DNA of 64,000 nucleotides from Phycisphaerales bacterium (lineage in GTDB: Bacteria > Planctomycetota > Phycisphaerae > Phycisphaerales > UBA1924), in contig JAFIFZ010000060.1 in NCBI GenBank assembly GCA_020831775.1, forward strand, positions 41,054 to 105,053, read 5' to 3'. Both the position numbers and the translations under genes were made by a program. This document shows, one piece after another, positions 31,754 through 39,676 of the stretch (position 1 is the first letter of the stretch; each line of letters starts with the position of its first letter). The notes below the pieces were generated by a model. The model made no database searches. It saw nothing but the letters and a program-made list of their open reading frames with translations, and was not told the origin of the DNA.

Positions 31754-33082
31754 TCAGTCGTGGCGGAGGGCGACGATGGGGTCTTGGGCGGCGGCCTTGA
31801 TGGCGGGGTAGATCCCGAAGATCAGGCCGGTGGCGGTCGCGACGCCGAAGGAGAGGAAGATCGACCAGGTGGTGACCTGTGTGGGCAGGGTGACATCGGC
31901 GTTGAAGTAACGCCCGATGCCCGGGGCGGTGGGGAGCCAGTCGACGAGGGGGCCGACGCCGACGCTGACGCCGACGCCGAGGAAGATGCCGATGACGCCT
32001 CCGACGGCCGAGAGGACGCCGGTCTCGACGAGGAACTGCCAGACGATGTGCTTGCGCTTTGCGCCGATGGCGCGTCGGATCCCGATCTCGCGTGTGCGTT
32101 CGGTGACGGTGGCGAGCATGATGTGCATGATGCCGATGCCGCCGACGAGGAGGCTGATGCCCGCGATGAACGAGAGGACGAGCGTCCATGTGAGTGCGGC
32201 GCGTCTTGCGCTTTCGAGGAGCTCGTAGGGGACGATGATGCCGACATCGATGAGGCCGGGCCTTCGGACCTCCATGATGCGCCGGAGGCGTTCGGCGTCG
32301 TTGATGACCGTTTCGCGTGAGGGTGAGCCGATGTAGAGCTCGGAGACCTCGACCTGCCTGCCCTGGGTGCTGCCGCTCTCTCGGCGGATGACCAGATCGC
32401 CGAAGAGCGAGCGGGCGGTGGTCATGGGGATGTGCATGTCGAGGTTGAGGTCGCGTCCGACGAGGCCCGCGCCCGCGCCGCCGGCGAGGCCGATCGGCGA
32501 GAGGACGCCGACGACGATGAACGACTTGTCGTCGATGCGGAGCTCGCTGCCAATGGGGTCGTCGAAGGGGAAGAACTCCTTGGCGATCTCGGCGCCGATG
32601 ACGGCGACGGTGGTCTCGTCCTCCATGTCGGCGCGTGTGAGGTAGCGTCCGCGGGCGACGCGGAGGTTGGCGAGGTTCATCAGGTCGGGGGTGGTGCCGA
32701 AGGCCTGGGAGGTCTTGCGACGCTCGCGCCGGAGGATTTCTGCGCCGACCTCTTTGACAGGGACGATGGCGGTGGCGTTTGGGAAGTTGGCGCGGATGAC
32801 CTCGACATCGGCGCGGGTGAGGCCGTAGCGGGTGATGAAGCCGCGTTGCTGCCCGCCCTGCTGCGAGCCGCCTTCGGGGGGCGGCTGGGAGCGGATGATG
32901 AGGTTTCTGGCGCCGAGCTGTTCGAGCTGGGCGAGGGCGGATTGCTTGGCGCCTTCGCCGATGGCGACCATGGTGATGACGGCGGCGACGCCGAGGATGA
33001 TGCCCAGTGCCGTCAGGAACGAGCGCAGGATGTGCAGGCGCAGGTTGGTCAGGCCGAGGCGGATGGTCTCCAGCAGGAACAT
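31754..33082 (-). CDS. MacB/FtsX-type ABC transporter permease
   Basis: 442 residues from ATG 33082. The layout is MacB-like: an N-terminal membrane helix (RSFLTALGIILGVAAVITMVAIGEGAK), a ~230-residue periplasmic domain, and three C-terminal helices (TWTLVLSFIAGISLLVGGIGIMHIML, IGIFLGVGVSVGV and WSIFLSFGVATATGLIFGIYPA). The FtsX hallmark IGIRRAIGAKRKHIVWQFL lies between them, and the C-terminus is PIVALRHD. It would work with a cytoplasmic ATPase and a membrane-fusion protein, but neither is adjacent in the window. Confidence 0.9.
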   Translation of the reverse strand: MFLLETIRLGLTNLRLHILRSFLTALGIILGVAAVITMVAIGEGAKQSALAQLEQLGARNLIIRSQPPPEGGSQQGGQQRGFITRYGLTRADVEVIRANFPNATAIVPVKEVGAEILRRERRKTSQAFGTTPDLMNLANLRVARGRYLTRADMEDETTVAVIGAEIAKEFFPFDDPIGSELRIDDKSFIVVGVLSPIGLAGGAGAGLVGRDLNLDMHIPMTTARSLFGDLVIRRESGSTQGRQVEVSELYIGSPSRETVINDAERLRRIMEVRRPGLIDVGIIVPYELLESARRAALTWTLVLSFIAGISLLVGGIGIMHIMLATVTERTREIGIRRAIGAKRKHIVWQFLVETGVLSAVGGVIGIFLGVGVSVGVGPLVDWLPTAPGIGRYFNADVTLPTQVTTWSIFLSFGVATATGLIFGIYPAIKAAAQDPIVALRHD

Positions 33083-33162
33083 TCTGAGGGCGCTCCGATC
33101 TGTCGAGTGGTCGCCTGATACGCTGTGGCGACGCCGGATCGTACCGGTGAGACGGGGATCGG

Positions 33163-33510
33163 TTGTCTGGTTTGTGGGTCCGGCTGCGGCGGGGCCCCGA
33201 TGGGGGTGGAGCGATCGCGGGCGTCGAGATCATCACGGAAGAGGACACCACGGGGGGGTGGCTGTACCACGCTCGGATCTCGCGGGGCGGCGAGGCGAGG
33301 GAGGTGTTCGTCCAGCTCGCCTGGGTCGACCACGACCACTGGAGCGGGGGGCGGTGCGCGCCATCGCTCGTGATCGAGCGATTGCTCAAGACCCTCGTCG
33401 ACCGGGCGCCCGACCTGGATCTGCCGGATCGGTTCAACGCGGCGTCGGCCCGCAGATGGGTCCCGGAGATCGATCAGGCGATGATCGATGAGCTCGGGGG
33501 ACGGGCGTAG
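33163..33510 (+). CDS. Hypothetical soluble protein
   Basis: 115 residues from a TTG at 33163; no ATG is available in this frame near the start. The sequence (VEIITEEDTTGGWLYHARISRGGEAREVFVQLAWVDHDHW, shown in two halves: VEIITEEDTTGGWLYHARIS and AREVFVQLAWVDHDHW) looks like a single alpha/beta domain with a helix-rich end. It has no signal peptide. The family is unknown. It reads away from the permease gene. Confidence 0.5.
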   Translation: MSGLWVRLRRGPDGGGAIAGVEIITEEDTTGGWLYHARISRGGEAREVFVQLAWVDHDHWSGGRCAPSLVIERLLKTLVDRAPDLDLPDRFNAASARRWVPEIDQAMIDELGGRA

Positions 33511-33742
33511 GCGGCGCCGGATCACATCCGAACGGCGATTGGGCTCGAATACAGGTGTAATGCCTTCAGACGTGCGCCCCGGGGCTTCGCCGATGGCGCA
33601 TGCGCAAGGAATGCGTGGGAACACGCATCATGGGGAGGGAAGAGGCTTCCGTTGGGGCGTGTTTGTCCAAGGTGTCAGGGCAGAGCCGACAGAGGTTGCT
33701 GCGGACACGGATCGACCCGGAAGCCGGGAAGGATGGTTCGAC

Positions 33743-33979
33743 ATGCGAGAGCCGCACGAGAAGATTTCCGCTGAAAGGCTCATCGAGGCCGCTGAAGCGG
33801 TGATCGTGGCGGTGAGCGAACAGGTGCAGGCGCACGGGGTGAGCCCGTACCCGCCCGACATGCTCGGGTCGGCGGACCAGCCCGAGGCGCTCCTGCAGTT
33901 CACACGCGCGGAAGTGGAAGAGGCGACCGCGTTTCTGGTGCGTCTGGGCGTGCTCCAGGCGCGGACGGCCGAATTCTGA
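33743..33979 (+). CDS. Small hypothetical helical protein
   Basis: 78 residues from ATG 33743, chosen because GGAAGG lies about ten bases upstream and the earlier part of the frame looks non-coding. The protein is acidic and helical (MREPHEKISAERLIEAAEAV, then FTRAEVEEATAFLVRLGVLQ). No family is recognised. The terminator at 34038 ends it. Confidence 0.55.
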   Translation: MREPHEKISAERLIEAAEAVIVAVSEQVQAHGVSPYPPDMLGSADQPEALLQFTRAEVEEATAFLVRLGVLQARTAEF

Positions 33980-34037
33980 GCGCAATTCTCGAGCTGGGGG
34001 GCCGGGTGTCGGCCTCTGCGAACGACAAATCAGAGCG

Positions 34038-34064
34038 ACGGGCGGCTTCGGCCGCCCGTTTTTT
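34038..34064 (+). terminator. Intrinsic terminator
   Basis: A 9-bp stem ACGGGCGGC / GCCGCCCGT with a TTCG loop, followed by a run of T. It ends the transcript of the small gene at 33743. Confidence 0.92.
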
Positions 34065-34170
34065 CTGACCCCGGCCGGTTTTGAACGGGCTTTGTGCGGA
34101 TTTTGGAGCGAGACTCGGGGCCGTGTGCGGCGGGGTGCGCCTCGTGATGCGCATCGGGGTGGGGGCGGGC

Positions 34171-34198
34171 TTGTCCCGGGGCGTGGGCGTCCTAAACT
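34171..34198 (+). promoter_or_regulatory. Promoter of rplU
   Basis: TTGTCC (34171-34176), a 16-base spacer and TAAACT (34193-34198). Transcription would start near 34205, leaving a leader of about 40 bases. Confidence 0.55.
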
Positions 34199-34245
34199 TG
34201 CGGTCCCGCCCGGTTTGGTCGGGGTCCAAGATCGGAGCAGACGCG

Positions 34246-34572
34246 ATGTACGCGATCATCGAAGAGTCCGGCGGCCAGCGGAAGGTTGCCGAGGGCGAGC
34301 AAATCCTGATCGACCTGCACGAGGGCGGTCAGGCGGCGGCTGGGGCGACAGTCACCTTTGACCGGGTGCTGATGGTCAAGCCCGAGGGGACCGACGCCGC
34401 GATCGGGCGTCCGTACATCGAGGGCGCCAGCGTGACGGCGGAGATCGTTGAGCCGATCGTCGCCGGCGACAAGCTGCACATCTACAAGTTCCGCCCCAAG
34501 AAGGGCTACAAGCGCAAGACCGGCCACCGCCAGCGGTACACCTCCGTGAAGGTCACCAAGATCAACCACTGA
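34246..34572 (+). CDS. rplU: 50S ribosomal protein L21
   Basis: 108 residues from ATG 34246. MYAIIEESGGQRKVAEGEQI is the N-terminus of L21 and the basic C-terminus KFRPKKGYKRKTGHRQRYT contains the family signature K-x-K-x-x-x-x-K-R-x-G-H-R-x-x-x-T. L21 binds 23S rRNA domain II in the large subunit. L27 (rpmA), normally next, is missing: a terminator and an unrelated lipoprotein gene follow instead. Confidence 0.96.
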   Translation: MYAIIEESGGQRKVAEGEQILIDLHEGGQAAAGATVTFDRVLMVKPEGTDAAIGRPYIEGASVTAEIVEPIVAGDKLHIYKFRPKKGYKRKTGHRQRYTSVKVTKINH

Positions 34573-34619
34573 GCCTGTCGTCAGAAACGACGGCTCATCC
34601 GAACGAGTCACTGGAACCG

Positions 34620-34652
34620 ACAGCCCGGCGGGCTTCCTGCCGGGCTGTTTTT
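34620..34652 (+). terminator. Intrinsic terminator of rplU
   Basis: A perfect 10-bp stem ACAGCCCGGC / GCCGGGCTGT with a 9-base loop and TTTT tail. Confidence 0.93.
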
Positions 34653-34709
34653 CTGTCTCTGCGTGCGTTTGTGGGGTGTTGAGGGTCAACGGGGGCGGGT
34701 CTGCGCCGG

Positions 34710-34715
34710 TAGGAT
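34710..34715 (+). promoter_or_regulatory. -10 hexamer for a leaderless transcript (gene at 34722)
   Basis: TAGGAT, six bases, then ATG 34722, with no Shine-Dalgarno between. Confidence 0.5.
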
Positions 34716-34721
34716 CGTGGC

Positions 34722-35675
34722 ATGAAGACCAATGCGATGTCGCTGCTGTGTGTCGGGGCGCTCTGCGCCGGTTCGGCGTTCCTGGCCGGTTGTGGTGAGC
34801 GGACGGATCCCGCCCCCGCCGAGATTCCGGCTGAGACCGCCGCCGAGGGTGAGGGGCGTGCGCCCGCGACCGACACCTTGGCGACCAATGAGCGTCCGGC
34901 GGACGCGCAGCCGCGCGACCCGAGCGTGATCGACCGCCTGCGGATCGGTGAGTTCGAGGTCGCGGTGCGCCGGACCGACGACGGCGGGCAGCGGCTTACG
35001 GTGGCGCGGGGCACGCGCGAGATGCTCAGCCGCAGCGTCGAGGCGGGCGGCAGGCTGACCCTGGGCTCGGGCGCGCCCGAGAGCGCCCAGACGGTCTTCG
35101 GCCGCGGGCAGGATGTGACCGGCGACGGGACGGTCGACCTGATCGTGACGGAGTTCACGGGCGGGTCGAACTGCTGCACGAACTACTACATCTACCGCGT
35201 CGGCTCGGCCGGGCCGGAGCTCGTCGACGAGATCCGTGCGGAGTACGGCGGCAGGTTCGCCGACCTGAACCGCGACGGAAAGCCGGAGTTCGAGGGTCGC
35301 GACTGGTCGTTCGCGCACTGGCGTGCGTCGTTCGCCGAGTCGCCGGCGCCGCGGATCGTGCTGGCGTTCGATGGCCGCCGGTACAAGCTGTCGACGGAGT
35401 TGATGCGGACATCCGCTCCGAACCCCCGTCAGCTCGAAGAGAAGATCGAATCGGTACTGCTCGATCCGTCGTGGGAAGACGGGCGGCCGCCGGTGACGCT
35501 CTGGAGCGAGGCGCTCGACCTGATCTACTCGGGGCACCCCGAGCTGGGCATGCGGTTCATCCGCATGGCTTGGCCCTCGAACATCGAGGGAGCCGACGAG
35601 TTCATCGCCGAGTTCCGCGAGCGGCTGAACGAGAGCCCCCACGCGGGCGATCTGAACCTGCCCGAGCGCGGCTGA
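34722..35675 (+). CDS. Lipoprotein with calcium-loop-like repeats
   Basis: 317 residues from ATG 34722. A signal peptide ends in the lipobox LAGC (about Cys 24). A disordered Pro/Ala/Glu stretch follows, then a strand-rich domain containing DVTGDGTVDLIV and DLNRDGKPEF, which resemble the calcium loops of FG-GAP/VCBS propellers. CC in GGSNCCTNYYIY is conserved-looking. The helical C-terminus is unassigned. It is probably a cell-envelope protein. It converges on the C45-like gene with four bases between stops. Confidence 0.75.
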   Translation: MKTNAMSLLCVGALCAGSAFLAGCGERTDPAPAEIPAETAAEGEGRAPATDTLATNERPADAQPRDPSVIDRLRIGEFEVAVRRTDDGGQRLTVARGTREMLSRSVEAGGRLTLGSGAPESAQTVFGRGQDVTGDGTVDLIVTEFTGGSNCCTNYYIYRVGSAGPELVDEIRAEYGGRFADLNRDGKPEFEGRDWSFAHWRASFAESPAPRIVLAFDGRRYKLSTELMRTSAPNPRQLEEKIESVLLDPSWEDGRPPVTLWSEALDLIYSGHPELGMRFIRMAWPSNIEGADEFIAEFRERLNESPHAGDLNLPERG

Positions 35676-35679
35676 GGGA

Positions 35680-36810
35680 TTACCAGAGCCAGGGTGCTTT
35701 GAGCCAAACGCCCGTGCTGGCGGCGGGGGATCCGTCTGCGCTCCCCGCGGCGAACCAGATGTCGCCCCTGGCGGGGTCGGCGACGGCCGAGTAGATCGTG
35801 CGGAGGTGGGTGGGGGTGCGCATCTCGACGCCGGGGTCTGCGAGCAGGTCGATCAGGTCGTCGGGCCCGTGCTCGGGCGGGGTCTCGGCGATGAGATCGC
35901 GCACGGCGCAGTAGCGGGCGAGGGTCGCGCCCGGGCGGCTCTTGGCGGCTCGCTCCGGTGTCGGGTGCTTGTGCTGGGGGTGGTTTGTGGCGATGAGCGG
36001 GAGGTCGCCCGCGTCGATGCGCCGGTGGCCAGAGCGTGCGCACTCAAAGAGCGCCCGCTCGTTGCTCTTGGCGTCGGCGGCAACGACGATGACGCCGCGG
36101 TCGCGCTCTGTCGATTCGATGAACCGGTCGAGCTCGTCGAGCGTGGCGCAGGTTTCGAGGGCTTCGCGCGCCCAGAAGAGCCACGAGATCTGCGTGCGGT
36201 CGCCCCGGGGTTCTTCGGGCGAGTAGAGCGTGTGCAGGTGCAGCCAGAGGCGTTCGGCGTTGACGCCGGTGTCGATGTCGATGTCGCCCTTGATGCCCAG
36301 CGCCATGACCGGGATGCGGCCGGGGACCTCGTGGACGACGGCGGCCGTGCCCCTGACGAGCGTGGCGGTCAACCAGTCGCAGTTTCTGGCGACCCACGGG
36401 CGACCGTTCATCTCAAGGGCGATCGCCGAGCACATCGGTCCGCCGAGGAGTGTGTGGTCGGCGGGATCCTCGGGCGAGGCCGCGGGGTTCTGGTGCGATG
36501 GATCCGGAGTCGCGGCGGCGTCGGTGGGGCGGGCGATGTCGGCGTAGAGGAAGGCGGCGACCCGGAGCGTGCGCGAGTGAGCGCCGGAAGCCATCGCGTC
36601 GATCTCGATTTGGAAGTGCTCTGGCAGGCGAGCGAGCCAGCGATCGGCCTGCTCGAACATGTCGTCGTGCTCGACGCGATTGATCGTGCAGAGGCTCGCG
36701 ATGTAGGCGTCGAAGAAGGGGCTCTGGAAGAAGTGCGCCAGGGCTCGCCCGTGGGCGAAGCCGGCGTCGGCCGGCGGGCCGGGGAGGTGGAAGAGTTCGA
36801 GTTCGTGCAC
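35680..36810 (-). CDS. Ntn-hydrolase of the C45 / acyltransferase-like type
   Basis: 376 residues from GTG 36810; a TACCCT box lies seven bases before it. The opening LELFHLPGPPADAGFAHGRAL is the G-x-x-x-G-x-x-x-G-type start of the peptidase C45 (isopenicillin-N acyltransferase-like) family. C127 in GGPMCSAIALEMNGRPWVAR, followed by NCDWL, is the expected nucleophile; in relatives the chain is cut in front of this Cys to expose it as the N-terminus. Substrates of bacterial relatives are amides or acyl conjugates; the one here is unknown. No signal peptide is seen. Confidence 0.8.
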   Translation of the reverse strand: MHELELFHLPGPPADAGFAHGRALAHFFQSPFFDAYIASLCTINRVEHDDMFEQADRWLARLPEHFQIEIDAMASGAHSRTLRVAAFLYADIARPTDAAATPDPSHQNPAASPEDPADHTLLGGPMCSAIALEMNGRPWVARNCDWLTATLVRGTAAVVHEVPGRIPVMALGIKGDIDIDTGVNAERLWLHLHTLYSPEEPRGDRTQISWLFWAREALETCATLDELDRFIESTERDRGVIVVAADAKSNERALFECARSGHRRIDAGDLPLIATNHPQHKHPTPERAAKSRPGATLARYCAVRDLIAETPPEHGPDDLIDLLADPGVEMRTPTHLRTIYSAVADPARGDIWFAAGSADGSPAASTGVWLKAPWLW

Positions 36811-36847
36811 GGGCGTGAGGGTAGAGCGTCGGTCCGGGCTGAAACGG

Positions 36848-36878
36848 CCGCACGCCCGGCGGCGGGCCGGGCGTGCGG
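36848..36878 (-). terminator. Long hairpin, probable terminator
   Basis: A 13-bp perfect stem centred on GGCGG (CCGCACGCCCGGC / GCCGGGCGTGCGG) lies after the stop of the gene at 36920 on the minus strand. The following T tract is short (CCGTTTC), so termination may be partial. Confidence 0.5.
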
Positions 36879-36919
36879 TTGAAACGGAAGGTCGTTGTGG
36901 TTTCGCCCGAACAGTCCGG

Positions 36920-38473
36920 TCAGTTGCAGCCTGCGGCAAAGAGCGCGAGGTAGGCGAAGAAGTCGTCGGCGTCGACCACGCCGTCCGGGACGAGGTAGTC
37001 GGGCGAGGCGGGGGTGGCCGAGCCGGTGATGTCGGCGAGGGCGTTGCCGGTGGCGAAGAGCTGGAGGAAGGTGAAGAAGTCGTCGGCGTCAATGACGCCA
37101 TCGGGCACGAGGTAGCCGGGAGCGCCGGGCGAGGAGGTCGAGGTGAGGTCGGCGATGCAGAGTGCGAGCGCGGCGGCGCGGATGTCGGCACGGGTGACAT
37201 GCTCGGCGTTTCCGGTCCCGTCGGCGTTGTCGAGCGTGTCCATGTTCATCATGGCCAGGACGGCCTGCAGATCGCGGCCTTCGAACTTCCAGCCCGTGTA
37301 CATGAAGTCGTCGGAGGGGTCGTTGGGCGTGCCGTTGTCTGAGATCTTCAGGACGGTCTCGTCGAGGGTGACGCCGGGTGTCTGGTTGAGGCGCTCGCGG
37401 AAGTGGGCGTGGATGACGCGGTAGTCCAGGCCGTCTGCGACGCCGTCGAAGTTGAAGTCGCCCCGGACGAAGCGGAACTGCGTGATGCCCGCGGCGTCGT
37501 TGAAATCGCCCGGCGTGAGGCGATAGCCGGTCAGGTCGATGTCGTCGAAGAGGTAGGGCCCGCCGTCGGGGAGGCAGTTGGGGTCGCGGTCGGGGTCGCA
37601 ATTGCCCGAGTAGCCGGGGCCGTTCTGGTCGGTGGGGCCCTTGACGCGTCCGGCCTCGTACTCGAAGGTGATGTTGTTGAGGATGTCGCCGTAGATCCAC
37701 TCCTCATCGGCCATGAAGGTGGGGCGGAGGTTGCCGCCGTCGCTGAAGCGCCAGCCCCGGTTGGGGTTCTCGCCGAAGTAGAAGACGCGGCTGATGGCGT
37801 CGGGATTGAAGCCGGGGGTATCGGAGATCTTCTGCTCGCGCGAGCGGGTGTACTCCTTGCCCTGGCGGTGGCTCCAGGCGACATCGTCGGCCATCTGGAA
37901 AGGCTCGTGCACCGGGGTGTTGGGCTGGAAGGGGGCGCCGAAGGTGAACTGGCCGACGAAGAAGGGGTCCTGCTCGACGTCCTTGCGCCAGAACGTGCCG
38001 AAGGGGAAGTCGGGGCTGAGGGGGCGGTTGCGCAGGAGGATGTAGGTGCTCGACCCGTCGTTCTGCAGATTGCCGGGCGTGTCGATCGAGGGAATGTGCA
38101 GCTGTGTCCAGCCGACAGCGACGGAGTCGGGGTTGGCGGCGGCGACATCGCCGGGGATGAAGCTTGGGCCGCCGGTGTCGTTGTAGATCACGAGGATGCC
38201 GCTGGCGGGGATGACGAGCCCGTCGAGGCTGAAGGCCTCGTCGATCTCGCCGGGGATCGCGGGCGGGTTGGTGCCGAAGGGGTTCTGGCCGCCGTTGACG
38301 AGTGCGATGATGAACCCGTCGAGCTTGGTACCGGGGATGCCGTAGAACTCGATGTACTCAAATTGAGGGTCGACGCTGCCGGGGGGGTTCTGGAAGACCT
38401 CGTTGATGACGACCTGGGCGTGCCCGGCCGCTGCGACGAGTGCGGCGAGGGCGATCGCTGCGTTGCGCTTCAT
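36920..38473 (-). CDS. Secreted lamin-tail-like protein with variant dockerin-like end
   Basis: 517 residues from ATG 38473, with AAGAGAT before it. A signal peptide (MKRNAAIALAALVAAAGHAQ) precedes VVINEVFQNPPGSVDPQFEYIEFY, read as VVINEVFQNPPG then QFEYIEFY: the start of a lamin-tail (LTD) fold. A strand-rich middle contains DFNFDGVADGLDYRV, a further calcium-type loop. The C-terminal dockerin-like pair is atypical: each loop carries a ~12-residue insertion with YLVPDG before V(I)DADDFF, and the protein ends AAGCN instead of GC. It is probably a surface protein. A pseudopilin gene lies upstream on the same strand. Confidence 0.83.
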   Translation of the reverse strand: MKRNAAIALAALVAAAGHAQVVINEVFQNPPGSVDPQFEYIEFYGIPGTKLDGFIIALVNGGQNPFGTNPPAIPGEIDEAFSLDGLVIPASGILVIYNDTGGPSFIPGDVAAANPDSVAVGWTQLHIPSIDTPGNLQNDGSSTYILLRNRPLSPDFPFGTFWRKDVEQDPFFVGQFTFGAPFQPNTPVHEPFQMADDVAWSHRQGKEYTRSREQKISDTPGFNPDAISRVFYFGENPNRGWRFSDGGNLRPTFMADEEWIYGDILNNITFEYEAGRVKGPTDQNGPGYSGNCDPDRDPNCLPDGGPYLFDDIDLTGYRLTPGDFNDAAGITQFRFVRGDFNFDGVADGLDYRVIHAHFRERLNQTPGVTLDETVLKISDNGTPNDPSDDFMYTGWKFEGRDLQAVLAMMNMDTLDNADGTGNAEHVTRADIRAAALALCIADLTSTSSPGAPGYLVPDGVIDADDFFTFLQLFATGNALADITGSATPASPDYLVPDGVVDADDFFAYLALFAAGCN

Positions 38474-38558
38474 GGGTGATCTCTTTCCTTCTGTCTGGTT
38501 CTGTCTGGGCGAATGGGAGATCGGCTCGCCTTGCGGGGGCGATCGCCGATCGGTTCTG

Positions 38559-39518
38559 CTATTGGCGTGACGGGCTGGCGAGGCGGCCCGAGGAGAGGAT
38601 GCCCCCGAAGACGAGGTTCTCGATCTCGGGGTATTCGTCGGTGTTCTCAGCGCCTGTCCAGCCGAAGTTGCCGTCGCGGTTGGTGTCGCGGGCCTCGGCG
38701 ACATGGCCGTCGGCGAAGAGGAAGTTGCCGACGGTGCGGTTGTGGTTGCTCTTGAGCGGGTTGACGATCTGTCCCCGGCCGTGCGCGGGGCCGAAGTCGG
38801 CGTAGTCCTGGCGTCCCCAGGTTGTCGCTTTTCGGGCGGGGCCGTCGGTGAGGGCCTTGACGCCACGGAGCTGCTCGATCCCGTTGAAGACGAACTCGCC
38901 GACATCGTCGATGTCGGTGCGTCCGTCGGCAAAGAGGGGGACGCGGGTGATGTCGACATTGGAGAGGAACGACTCGCGGAGCGGGCCGACGACGAACTTG
39001 ACGTCTTTGGGGTCGTCGGTGCGTCCGGGGGTGCGGGAGCGCATCTCGGTGAAGGCCATGAACCAGGACTGGGTGTAGTTGGTGTTGAAGCCGCGCCGGA
39101 AGAGGGCGATGCGGTCGTCCTCGGTGAAGACCTTGCTTGCGCGCTGGTTGATGCGGATCTGGGAGAGGTTCTGCTGCGAGCGTGCGGGGTTGCTCTGGCA
39201 GAGGAGGTTGCCCGGGACGAAGTACTGGCCGTTGACGGCGTCGGCCATCCATCCGACCTCGTCGATGGGCCCGTAGCCGGAGCGTTGGCGGTTGTCGGCG
39301 GGGCCGGAGTTGAAGTAGGTGCGGTTGCCCATGGCGTAGGCGGTGAAGCCGACACCCATCTGGCGGAGGTTCGAGCCGCACTGGAGGCGGCGTGCGCTCT
39401 CTCGCGCCCCGGCGAGCGAGGGCAGCATGATGCCGATCAGCACCGCGATGATCGCGATGACGATGAGCAGTTCGATCAGCGTGAACGCGTGTCGCGTCGC
39501 GGGCGATCGGTTTTGCAT
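38559..39518 (-). CDS. Type II secretion-like pseudopilin (H-X-DG family)
   Basis: 319 residues from ATG 39518. The short leader RHA is cut before [20 protein letters not shown], the classic prepilin N-methylation helix with Glu at +5. The C-terminal globular part contains [20 protein letters not shown], which is the H-x9-10-DG motif of the planctomycete pseudopilin family (often called DUF1559-like). It would form part of a type II secretion or pilus-like fibre. It lies 86 bases upstream of the dockerin-like gene on the same strand, so the two may be co-expressed. Confidence 0.9.
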   Translation of the reverse strand: MQNRSPATRHAFTLIELLIVIAIIAVLIGIMLPSLAGARESARRLQCGSNLRQMGVGFTAYAMGNRTYFNSGPADNRQRSGYGPIDEVGWMADAVNGQYFVPGNLLCQSNPARSQQNLSQIRINQRASKVFTEDDRIALFRRGFNTNYTQSWFMAFTEMRSRTPGRTDDPKDVKFVVGPLRESFLSNVDITRVPLFADGRTDIDDVGEFVFNGIEQLRGVKALTDGPARKATTWGRQDYADFGPAHGRGQIVNPLKSNHNRTVGNFLFADGHVAEARDTNRDGNFGWTGAENTDEYPEIENLVFGGILSSGRLASPSRQ

Positions 39519-39676
39519 TGTGTTCTTCAGCTCCGCGTCCGTCCCTTGGTCGCCGACCGGCGAAGCAGGGCGAGCGAGGATGATGACACGCCGGACCGAC
39601 TTATCCTTTCAATGGACAGCCGGTTGCGGAGAAGCTCACCGAATCTGTGCGCCGTCTTGACGCCCGGGCGAGATCT

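Noticed and set aside
31632..33437. Minus-strand Arg/His-rich frame beside the MacB-like permease
   Set aside because: It is the reverse shadow of another frame of the permease and its flank; no domain is visible.
33488..33742. Longer version of the small gene at 33743
   Set aside because: The added codons are unlike protein and overlap the preceding gene; the ribosome site points to 33743.
38473..39355. N-terminal extension of the lamin-tail-like protein beyond ATG 38473
   Set aside because: The extension runs through the pseudopilin gene in another frame, and the ATG at 38473 starts a clean signal peptide.
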